From contig NZ_CP039695.1 of assembly GCF_005145025.1 (NCBI RefSeq), positions 2,768,501-2,832,500 of the forward strand: a stretch of 64,000 nucleotides of DNA, in the 5' to 3' direction. A model generated the notes under the pieces. That model worked only from the letters and a program-made list of their open reading frames with translations, was not told the DNA's origin and ran no database searches. Positions 13,589-20,098 of this stretch are shown one piece after another. How positions within the stretch are numbered: the first letter of the stretch is position 1; each line of letters opens with the position of its first letter. Made by a program: the position numbers and the translations under genes. This DNA comes from Novosphingobium sp. EMRT-2 (GTDB lineage: Bacteria; Pseudomonadota; Alphaproteobacteria; Sphingomonadales; Sphingomonadaceae).

Positions 13589-13792
13589 ATGTCCGCTCAA
13601 AGGTTAACCCATGTCGAGCCCGATGTCGTTGCTCGGATGGCGTCGGTGATCCACTGCCAGAAGCCGGAAGTGATCCAGGCGAACTTCGGAATCGGCCTGA
13701 ATACGTGGGTTAAGCTGCGGGAAGGAAAGGCGATTCGCCATTCCGTCGCGATCCGGCTGCTCCAGCGCCTGCAGCGTGATCATCTGATCTGA
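13589..13792 (+). CDS. Small helix-turn-helix protein of unknown function
   Basis: The 67-residue protein starts at an ATG with a GAGGA site 4 bases upstream (13581-13585). The middle part, IQANFGIGLNTWVKLREGKA followed by IRHSVAIRLLQRL, has the spacing of a Cro/XRE-type helix-turn-helix in which a short glycine turn joins the two helices. No other domain is present. It stands alone, divergent from the TonB receptor and upstream of the kinase. A DNA-binding role is inferred only from this pattern. Confidence 0.55.
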   Translation: MSAQRLTHVEPDVVARMASVIHCQKPEVIQANFGIGLNTWVKLREGKAIRHSVAIRLLQRLQRDHLI

Positions 13793-14045
13793 ACCTCCGC
13801 GCGATCGGGCATTTTTGTGCCCGTTCCCGATTTCGTACAATCGTCCTGAATCTGTTCGGGAGGGGTTGAGTTCATCGCGTTTGCGATGCACAATCCAAAA
13901 TGGCGCAACACACAATGCCCGGCGCCTGGGGTCGATAAAGTACAATGTCCGATGCGTTGGGGAGGGGGCCGGCGCATAATGCCGTGTCCCCTGACAGATC
14001 AGGAACTGCCATACCGCCGTTCAGGGTGAGGGACCTTTGAACGCG
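13793..14045 (+). promoter_or_regulatory. Kinase upstream region with four ACAAT boxes
   Basis: This AT-richer region has ACAAT at 13837, 13890, 13912 and 13942. Two are the longer GTACAAT (13835-13841 and 13940-13946), 105 bases apart, and all four intervals are near whole helical turns. A CGGGCA-TTTTTG-TGCCCG hairpin at 13806-13823 follows the small HTH gene and may be a weak terminator. No gene is seen here. Confidence 0.3.
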
Positions 14046-15731
14046 ATGCCGCATCGCCTGCCGTCCGGAGCTGACGCTGCTTGGCGTGGCCCGCGGTCAC
14101 GCGCGGGCGCTTGGCCATTCCTGCAGGGCGGACACTTCCCCGCACCCCGCGCTGTGGCGCTTGCGATTTGCGCGCTGGCTGCGGTCGCGCTCATCGTCGG
14201 GGCAGAGCTTTCCGATAGCGGATCGACGCTGTTTCACGCTCTCGCGGCGCTGGCCGTGCTGTGCCTTGCCGGAATTGCGGTCCTGGGTTGGCGCGGCGGC
14301 AGGGTTTCGGCGCCCGTCAACAGCCCGGTCGACGCCGTTCCGGACCTGGTGGATCTACTGCGCGACAAGGAAGCCGCCGAGGCGGCCAATGCAGCCAAGA
14401 GCCGCTATCTGGCCAATGTCAGCCATGAAATCCGCTCTCCGCTGAACGCGATCTACGGCTACGCCCAGCTCGTGGAACATGAAGCGGGGGTCGATCCGCA
14501 GGAGGCCGCCCGCGTCATCCGGCGCAGCGCCGAACACCTCACCAATCTCGTCGAAGGGCTGCTCGACATCTCGCTGGTCGAAAACGGCGTGTTGCGGGTG
14601 AACAGCGAAGTGGTGCGGCTGCCGGCGCTGATCGACCAGATCGTCTCGATGTTCCGGCCGTCGGCGGCGGTGAAGGGCCTGGCTTTCCGCTGCGAACTGC
14701 CCGAACGGCTGCCCGAATTCGTGCGGGCCGACCAGAAGCGCCTGCGGCAGGTGCTCATCAACCTGCTGTCGAACGCGATCAAGTTCACCGAGACCGGGAC
14801 CGTGACCTTGCGCGTGGCGTGGTCCGGGCAGACCGCGGTGTTCGAGGTGATCGATACCGGGCCGGGCATCGCCGAGGCGGACCGCGAGCGCATCTTCACG
14901 CGCTACGAGCGCGTCGGCGAGACCGGCCGGCCGCAGGATGGCGCGGGTCTCGGCCTGCCGATCACCCGCGCGATTCTCCAGATACTCGGCGGGACGCTGG
15001 AGCTCGAGAGCACGCCGGGGCAGGGATCGTGCTTCCGCGTGCGGCTGATGCTGGGGCATGTCGCCGGCTATCGCGAAACCTCCGCAGCGGCGCGGCGGGT
15101 GATCGGCTACGAGGGCCGCCGCCGTTCGGTGCTGGTGACCGATGACGATCCGGAACAGCGCGCATTGATGCGGCGGGTTCTCGAAGGCATCGGCTTCGAG
15201 GTGACGCTGGCCCCCGACGGGGCCACAGCGCTGGCGCTGAGCGATGCGCGCGCGTTCGATCTCGTTCTGCTCGATGTGTCCATGCCCGGCCTGTCCGGGT
15301 GGGATGTCGCGGCGCGTCTGCGGCGCACGCAGGATCACGCGATGGGCGTCATCATGCTCTCGGCCAACGCCCATGAACGCCACGGGCCTGACACCGGCGC
15401 GCGCGACCACGACCTGTTTCTGGTGAAGCCGATCGAGTTCGGGGCGCTGGTCGATGCGATCGGCGCGCGCCTGAAGCTGGAGTGGATATACGAGGGGGAT
15501 GCCCCGGCGGAGGTGGGCGGCTCTCCCGCGCTGCCGCTGTCGGAAGCGGCGCGCGAACATGTTGAAAAGTTGCGCGAACTGCTGCGGATCGGGCATGTAA
15601 GGGGCATGGAAGCCGAAATTAGGAAGCTTGAGGCGGCTCAGCCGGACGCGCGCGAACTGGTCGAGGCGCTGTACAACTGTCTGGATCGGTTCGACTTGTC
15701 GGGTCTCGCCAAGACCCTTGAGGGCCTCTGA
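14046..15731 (+). CDS. Hybrid sensor histidine kinase
   Basis: The protein has two N-terminal membrane segments (about 35-53 and 61-82) with almost no periplasmic loop, a HisKA domain with phospho-acceptor H127 in NVSHEIRSPLNAI, an HATPase domain (LLSNAIKF about 241, DTGPGI, GAGLGLPI), and a receiver with D410 in VLLDVSMPG. About 80 further residues at the C-terminus match no domain I know. The lack of a sensor loop suggests it reads a membrane or cytoplasmic signal. The start is uncertain: ATG 14046 or the in-frame TTG 14037, with GAGGGA at 14028-14033. One base separates it from the response regulator gene. Confidence 0.9.
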   Translation: MPHRLPSGADAAWRGPRSRAGAWPFLQGGHFPAPRAVALAICALAAVALIVGAELSDSGSTLFHALAALAVLCLAGIAVLGWRGGRVSAPVNSPVDAVPDLVDLLRDKEAAEAANAAKSRYLANVSHEIRSPLNAIYGYAQLVEHEAGVDPQEAARVIRRSAEHLTNLVEGLLDISLVENGVLRVNSEVVRLPALIDQIVSMFRPSAAVKGLAFRCELPERLPEFVRADQKRLRQVLINLLSNAIKFTETGTVTLRVAWSGQTAVFEVIDTGPGIAEADRERIFTRYERVGETGRPQDGAGLGLPITRAILQILGGTLELESTPGQGSCFRVRLMLGHVAGYRETSAAARRVIGYEGRRRSVLVTDDDPEQRALMRRVLEGIGFEVTLAPDGATALALSDARAFDLVLLDVSMPGLSGWDVAARLRRTQDHAMGVIMLSANAHERHGPDTGARDHDLFLVKPIEFGALVDAIGARLKLEWIYEGDAPAEVGGSPALPLSEAAREHVEKLRELLRIGHVRGMEAEIRKLEAAQPDARELVEALYNCLDRFDLSGLAKTLEGL

Positions 15732-15732
15732 C

Positions 15733-16653
15733 ATGGATCAGCGGCCGATTCGTCGTGACACCGTGCTCGTCGTCGATGACGAAGCGGATTCGCTGCGCCT
15801 GCTGACCGATACGCTGGAAGCGGGCGGCATTACCGTGTTGGTGGCGACATCCGGCGCGGCGGCGCTCGACCTGCTGGGCCACGTTGTGCCCGATCTGGTG
15901 CTGATGGACGCGGTGATGCCCGGCATGGATGGTTTCGAGACCACCGCGCGTATCAAGGCCAATCCCGAAACGGCGCATGTGCCCGTGATCTTCATGACCG
16001 GCCTGACCGAGAGCGAGCATGTGATCGAAGGGTTCGAGGTGGGCGGCGTGGACTATGTCCGCAAGCCGGTGAACGTGCACGAACTGCTGGCGCGCGTGCG
16101 CGTCCACATGGGCCACGCGCGCGCGGTCCAGGCCAGCACGACCGGACTGGATGCCACCGGCCGCCTGATGATGGCCACCGACACGCGCGGCTTCCTGCTG
16201 TGGTGCACGCCCATGGCGGAACAGGCGATCAACCGGGTCGAACCCGGCTGGAGCAAGGAGGACGCGCAACTGCCCGTTGCCCTGCGCAGCACGGTGGAGC
16301 GGCTGCTGACGCGCAAGGATGCGCGCGGCGCGTCGGTCCGCTTGGAGCAGGGTGACAGCGCGCTGGAACTGGTGCTGGTGGCCCAGTACCGCGAAAACGA
16401 GGTGCTGATCCGCCTGAACGAGCTGAACCCGCAGGTGGATGTCGCGCGGTTGCAGGCGCGGCTCGGGCTCACCGATCGCGAGGCGGAAGTGCTGCTGTGG
16501 ATCAGCTATGGCAAGTCCAACAACGTCATCAGCGACGTGCTGTCGATCAGCCCGCGCACGGTGCAGAAGCACCTGGAGCGCATCTACGAGAAGCTGGGCG
16601 TGGAAACGCGCGCGGCGGCGGCGGCGATCGCGATCAAGAGCATCGGCCAGTAG
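15733..16653 (+). CDS. Response regulator with LuxR-type DNA-binding domain
   Basis: The 306-residue protein has an N-terminal receiver (VLVVDDE, phospho-acceptor D59 in VLMDAVMPG, lysine in VRKPVN), a middle region of about 110 residues without clear identity, and a C-terminal LuxR/FixJ helix-turn-helix (LTDREAEVL ... SPRTVQKHLERIYEKLGV). The middle region starts MATDTRGFLLWCTP and may be a degenerate PAS-like fold. It is probably the output of the adjoining hybrid kinase. With a receiver on the kinase and another here, a phosphotransfer protein may be needed between them, and none is seen nearby. Confidence 0.9.
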   Translation: MDQRPIRRDTVLVVDDEADSLRLLTDTLEAGGITVLVATSGAAALDLLGHVVPDLVLMDAVMPGMDGFETTARIKANPETAHVPVIFMTGLTESEHVIEGFEVGGVDYVRKPVNVHELLARVRVHMGHARAVQASTTGLDATGRLMMATDTRGFLLWCTPMAEQAINRVEPGWSKEDAQLPVALRSTVERLLTRKDARGASVRLEQGDSALELVLVAQYRENEVLIRLNELNPQVDVARLQARLGLTDREAEVLLWISYGKSNNVISDVLSISPRTVQKHLERIYEKLGVETRAAAAAIAIKSIGQ

Positions 16654-16721
16654 CCGGAGGCCGGCCCTTGCCCCGGCTCTGAAGACGATTATGTAGCTTG
16701 CAAATTCTTACTCTACGAGTT

Positions 16722-16807
16722 CGTCATTGCGAGCGTAGCGAAGCAATCCAGAGCGGCTTGAGCGTGACTCTGGATTGCTTCGTCGACTGCGTCGCCTCGC
16801 AATGATG
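16722..16807. repeat. Family 1 palindromic repeat, copy 1
   Basis: An 86-base near-palindrome. The ends CGTCATTGCGAG and CTCGCAATGATG pair, and the inner blocks GAAGCAATCCAGAG and CTCTGGATTGCTTC pair as well. The same layout is found at 56639-56723 and, shortened, at 57092-57157. It can fold into a long hairpin on either strand. It has no coding content and looks like a MITE or REP-type element. Confidence 0.9.
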
Positions 16808-16850
16808 ATGGTGAGTTTGCAAAAAAGCATAAACGCCTTTTTGAAACAGC

Positions 16851-16887
16851 GCCGGATCGCAAGGGAAAAACACGATCGCGATCCGGC
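16851..16887. other. Perfect 10-base inverted repeat with A-rich loop
   Basis: GCCGGATCGC (16851-16860) pairs with GCGATCCGGC (16878-16887) across a 17-base loop. It is about 200 bases past the response regulator stop, and no T-run follows on either strand, so it is not a standard terminator. Confidence 0.5.
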
Positions 16888-17188
16888 CCTGCCTTGCCCG
16901 TCGGCCTGTCGGGACCCAGGGTAGTCCGGCGGCAGTCCAGCGGGTGATCCCCGCGTCCGGCAGGCCTGGCTTGGTGATCGCGCCGGATCATGCGCCAGTC
17001 CGCGAGACCTGAAAGCGGCGGCCCGCCCAAGGGGCGGCGGCGCTTTCCACAACACCAATTCCTGCGAACGCTCTTATGCTTATCGATCGCGCCCGGTATC
17101 GAACCAGCCGCGACGGCAACCCTGTGCGGGATAGGCAACCAAGCTATGCAGCGATGTCCCGATCGACAAGGGGAGCGTGCAAAAATCC

Positions 17189-17268
17189 GTCATAGCCGGT
17201 TTCCGCCAGCCTTGCCCGCGCAACGACGCTCGTCCATCAGGGGCGCGGGAGAAGCGCGCTATGATGAC
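17189..17268 (+). promoter_or_regulatory. Nested inverted repeats around the qor-like start
   Basis: GTCATAG (17189-17195) can pair with CTATGAtGAC (17259-17268), and CCCGCGC (17215-17221) with GCGCGGG (17243-17249). The folded leader would hide both the GGGAGAAG ribosome-binding site (17247-17254) and the start codon at 17261. It may control translation or be part of another small repeat. Pairing was read by eye only. Confidence 0.35.
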
Positions 17269-18253
17269 CATGCAGGCCCTTGAGGTATCCACGCTGACGC
17301 CTGATCTGACCGGCCTCGGCCTCGTCGCCAGGCCGGTTCCCGAACCGGGCGACGGACAGGTGCTGGTCCGGATCGAAGCGGCCGCGCTGGGCTTTCCCGA
17401 CCTGCTGATGACGCGCGGCGGCTATCAGGCGAAACCGCCGCTGCCGTTCGTGCCGGGCATGGAAGCGGCGGGGACGGTGGTGGCCGCGGGCGCTGGCGCG
17501 GAATGGGAGAAGGGCGCGCGGGTCATCGTCGGCGGTTTGACCGGGGGTTGCGCGCAATTCGGCGTCCACGCCACTGATGCGATCGTGCCGATGCCCGATG
17601 CGCTCTCGTTCCCTGAAGCGGCGGCGTTGCGGGCGGCGTATCTGACGGCCTGGGTCGCCCTGGTGCGGTGCGGAGCGGCGCAGCCGGGACAGTGGGTGCT
17701 GATCCACGGCGCGGCCGGCGGGGTGGGGCTGGCCGCGGTCGATCTGGCGCGAGCGCTAGGGTTGCGCGTGATCGCTGTCGCCTCCAGCGAGGACAAGCGC
17801 CGGCGCATTGCGGACCTCTATGCGCCGGAGCATGTGCTGGCCGGCCCGGCGGGCTTCCGCGAGGCGGTGCTCGACATCACCGGCGGCCGCGGCGCCGACC
17901 TTGTCTATGATCCGGTCGGGGGCGATGCGTTCGACGAATCGACGCGCTGCATCGCGTTCGGCGGACGCCTGCTGGTGGTCGGTTTCGCCAGTGGGCGGAT
18001 TCCGGACATTCGCGCCAATATCCCGCTGATCAAGGGCTTCTCCGTGGTGGGCGTGCGCGCCGGGGAGTTCGGACGCCGCTTTCCCGATCTTGGTCGGGAG
18101 AACGTGGCGGCCATCGTCAGGCTGGCCGGAGAAGGACGCATTCGCCCGCATGTTCACGCGGCGCTGCCGCTGTCGCACTGGCGCGAGGCCTTCGAGGCGA
18201 TGGAAAACCGCACGGTCATCGGACGCACCGTGCTGTTGCCGCACGCGGATTGA
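17261..18253 (+). CDS. NADPH:quinone oxidoreductase-type MDR enzyme
   Basis: The 330-residue protein belongs to the zinc-free medium-chain dehydrogenase/reductase class. It has the GroES-like N-terminal part with GFPDLLMTRGGYQ and a Rossmann domain with HGAAGGVGLAAVDLARALG. The GADLVYDPVGGDAF segment is typical of quinone or enoyl reductases of this group. The zinc-binding cysteine cluster of alcohol dehydrogenases is absent. The substrate is not known. Neighbouring in-frame ATGs at 17264 and 17270 are alternatives; 17261 has the best spacing from GGGAGAAG. The gene stands alone between a gene-free interval and the sRNA. Confidence 0.88.
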   Translation: MMTMQALEVSTLTPDLTGLGLVARPVPEPGDGQVLVRIEAAALGFPDLLMTRGGYQAKPPLPFVPGMEAAGTVVAAGAGAEWEKGARVIVGGLTGGCAQFGVHATDAIVPMPDALSFPEAAALRAAYLTAWVALVRCGAAQPGQWVLIHGAAGGVGLAAVDLARALGLRVIAVASSEDKRRRIADLYAPEHVLAGPAGFREAVLDITGGRGADLVYDPVGGDAFDESTRCIAFGGRLLVVGFASGRIPDIRANIPLIKGFSVVGVRAGEFGRRFPDLGRENVAAIVRLAGEGRIRPHVHAALPLSHWREAFEAMENRTVIGRTVLLPHAD

Positions 18254-18276
18254 TTCCGCGAAACGGGAACGGGCGC

Positions 18277-18309
18277 AAAAAAAGGGCCGCTCCGTTGCCG
18301 GGCGGCCCT
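18277..18309 (-). terminator. Intrinsic terminator of the leftward sRNA
   Basis: On the minus strand an 8-base stem AGGGCCGC/GCGGCCCT (18302-18309 with 18283-18290, loop of 11) is followed by a run of seven T (18277-18283, sharing one base with the stem). This is a classical intrinsic terminator for leftward transcription, although no leftward protein gene enters it. It may also slow rightward transcripts leaving the oxidoreductase gene. Confidence 0.75.
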
Positions 18310-18340
18310 GAATAGTTTGGGAGAGGATGCCTGAAAGGCC
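18277..18340 (-). ncRNA. Small RNA resembling the alphaproteobacterial suhB family
   Basis: A predicted leftward transcript of about 64 bases. It has a short 5' hairpin GCCT-TTC-AGGC (18329-18339), a single-stranded stretch ATCCTCTCCCAAACTATTCA, and a strong terminator hairpin with a U-run. A promoter-like pair lies at the right distance upstream. The C-rich anti-Shine-Dalgarno loop between two hairpins recalls the suhB RNA family of Alphaproteobacteria; this is from memory of the motif, not from a covariance search. The loop segment CTCTCCCAA is the exact complement of the vdh ribosome-binding site 300 bases away. It is encoded antisense to the vdh leader if vdh transcription starts that far upstream. 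Confidence 0.6.
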
Positions 18341-18345
18341 CGCCC

Positions 18346-18374
18346 TATGTGCGTTTCAGACCGTTTCAGCGCAA
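18346..18374 (-). promoter_or_regulatory. Predicted sRNA promoter
   Basis: On the minus strand TTGCGC (18369-18374) and CACATA (18346-18351) are separated by 17 bases. Transcription would begin near 18340, a few bases before the first hairpin of the sRNA. The match to the -35 and -10 consensus is moderate. Confidence 0.45.
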
Positions 18375-18652
18375 GTGCGAAAGTTAACGGAACGATTGCG
18401 TTTTATGCACTTACTGGCGCCGAAGTGCAGGTTTCTTGCGCTCCCGCTGTGTGAAAAATGCGTTAAAACATGGCGTTCATTCGTATGCGCAAGGTTTGGC
18501 TCGCGCGGTCCGATGCAGTGGGCGCAATTCTGAAACGGAACAGGACGCGGCTGTTTGCGCGCGGTTTCGCACCTGCAGGCAGGGCATGCGGGGAGGCATT
18601 GCCATGCCCCGACTCAATTGCTATGAAATATAACATATTGGGAGAGTCGCTC
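18375..18652 (+). other. Gene-free upstream region of vdh
   Basis: This AT-richer stretch lies between the sRNA promoter and vdh. A GGCATG/CATGCC inverted repeat occurs near 18585-18608. An open frame of 68 codons beginning at 18327 crosses the region, but it has no family resemblance and overlaps the sRNA, so it is not called. The vdh promoter is probably here; I cannot place it. Confidence 0.4.
18627..18646 (+). promoter_or_regulatory. vdh leader: AATAT-AAC-ATATT site and ribosome-binding site
   Basis: A 5-base inverted repeat AATAT/ATATT with a 3-base spacer (18627-18639) touches the ribosome-binding site TTGGGAGAG (18638-18646), which ends 6 bases before the vdh ATG. The inverted repeat could bind a MarR- or GntR-type repressor. 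The ribosome-binding site is a 9-base perfect copy of 18317-18325 within the sRNA gene, so the sRNA can pair with it. Confidence 0.45.
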
Positions 18653-20053
18653 ATGATCTTCGAACGTTTGAACCCCCTGACGGGCGCGGTCGCCTCCTCG
18701 GCGGAAGCCATGAAAGCCGGTGATATTCCCGCCATAGCGGCGAAGGCCGGCGCGGCTTTCCCGGCATGGGCGGCGATGGGGCCGAACGCCCGGCGCGCGG
18801 TGCTGATGAAAGCCGCCGCCGCGCTCGAGGCGCGCAAGGACGCCTTTGTCGAGGCGATGATGGGCGAGATCGGCGCCACCGCCGGCTGGGCCATGTTCAA
18901 CCTGGGCCTTGCCGCCAGCATGGTGCGCGAGGCGGCGGCGCTGACCACGCAGATCGCCGGCGAGGTGATTCCATCGGACAAGCCCGGCTGCCTGTCGATG
19001 GCGTTGCGCGAACCGGTGGGCGTGATCCTGGGCATCGCGCCGTGGAACGCGCCCATCATCCTGGGTGTGCGCGCCATCGCCGTGCCGCTCGCGTGCGGTA
19101 ACGCGGTGATCCTCAAGGCCAGCGAGACCTGCCCGCGCACGCACGCGCTGATTATCGAGGCTTTTGCCGAGGCCGGGTTCCCCGATGGCGTGGTCAACGT
19201 GGTGACCAACTCGCCGGCGGATGCGGCCGAGGTGGTGGGCGCGCTGATCGATGCGCCGGAAGTGAAGCGCATCAACTTCACCGGTTCCACCGCAGTCGGC
19301 AAGATCATCGCCAAGCGTGCGGCCGAGCATCTCAAGCCCTGCCTGCTCGAACTGGGCGGCAAGGCCCCGTTGCTGGTGTTGGAAGACGCCGATCTGGACG
19401 AGGCGGTAAAGGCGGCGGCGTTCGGCGCGTTCATGAACCAGGGCCAGATCTGCATGTCGACGGAGCGGATCATCGTGGTCGATGCCGTGGCGGACGAATT
19501 CGCGCGCCGCTTCCGCGATAAGGTCGCCGCCATGCCGGTGGGCGATCCGCGCCAGGGCACCACGCCGCTGGGCGCGGTGGTCGATGCCAAGACCGTCGCG
19601 CATTGCCGCGCGCTGATCGCCGACGCCTTGGCGCAGGGCGCGGAACTGCTCGTGGGCGGGGAAACCGAACAGGGCGTGCTGATGCCGGCGCATGTGGTCG
19701 ACGGCGTGACGCAGGGCATGAAGCTGTTCCGCGATGAAAGCTTCGGGCCGGTGGTCGGCGTCATCCACGCGCGCGATACCGAACATGCGATCGAACTGGC
19801 GAACGACAGCGAGTATGGCCTGTCCGCCGCCGTCTTCACCAGGGACATCGCCAAGGGCCTGTCCGTCGCCCGCCGCATCCATTCGGGCATCTGCCACGTC
19901 AATGGCCCGACGGTTCACGACGAGGCGCAGATGCCCTTCGGCGGCGTTGGCGCATCGGGCTACGGCCGCTTCGGCGGCAAGGCCGGCATCGACAGCTTCA
20001 CGGAACTGCGCTGGATCACGGTCGAGACCCAGCCGGGGCATTTCCCGATCTGA
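18653..20053 (+). CDS. vdh: Vanillin dehydrogenase (aldehyde dehydrogenase superfamily)
   Basis: This NAD-dependent enzyme is expected to oxidise vanillin (or 4-hydroxybenzaldehyde) to the acid. The 466-residue protein is of standard ALDH length with N132 in GIAPWNAP, general base E233 in LELGGKAP, and nucleophile C267 in NQGQICMSTERI. The NQGQICMSTER form and the partner gene point to the vanillin/salicylaldehyde branch (called ligV in other sphingomonads). It lies 45 bases upstream of ech, which makes the vanillin. The ATG at 18653 is chosen for the GGGAGAG site 6 bases upstream. Regulation may involve both the operator-like repeat and the sRNA described upstream. Confidence 0.88.
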   Translation: MIFERLNPLTGAVASSAEAMKAGDIPAIAAKAGAAFPAWAAMGPNARRAVLMKAAAALEARKDAFVEAMMGEIGATAGWAMFNLGLAASMVREAAALTTQIAGEVIPSDKPGCLSMALREPVGVILGIAPWNAPIILGVRAIAVPLACGNAVILKASETCPRTHALIIEAFAEAGFPDGVVNVVTNSPADAAEVVGALIDAPEVKRINFTGSTAVGKIIAKRAAEHLKPCLLELGGKAPLLVLEDADLDEAVKAAAFGAFMNQGQICMSTERIIVVDAVADEFARRFRDKVAAMPVGDPRQGTTPLGAVVDAKTVAHCRALIADALAQGAELLVGGETEQGVLMPAHVVDGVTQGMKLFRDESFGPVVGVIHARDTEHAIELANDSEYGLSAAVFTRDIAKGLSVARRIHSGICHVNGPTVHDEAQMPFGGVGASGYGRFGGKAGIDSFTELRWITVETQPGHFPI

Positions 20054-20098
20054 TTTCCCGAACATACTTCCGAACATTTCCATCGAAAGGACACGAAA

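Larger units (their letters stand above)
16654..17260. other. Long gene-free interval with repeat and hairpins
   Basis: These 607 bases hold no supported gene. They contain a family 1 palindromic repeat (16722-16807), a 10-base perfect inverted repeat GCCGGATCGC/GCGATCCGGC (16851-16860 and 16878-16887) and, at the right end, nested inverted repeats around the start of the next gene. Such a collection suggests a site where small elements have accumulated. Confidence 0.5.

Noticed and set aside
16851..16887. Terminator for the LuxR-type regulator gene
   Set aside because: It is about 200 bases past the stop and has no T-run on either side.
17088..17105. tRNA-like GGTTCGATACC on the minus strand
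   Set aside because: The flanking bases cannot form a T stem, and no acceptor or anticodon stem is present.
18327..18533. Open frame of 68 codons with GGGAGAGG before its ATG
   Set aside because: The apparent ribosome-binding site is the antisense of the sRNA loop, and the product (cysteine- and arginine-rich) resembles nothing known.
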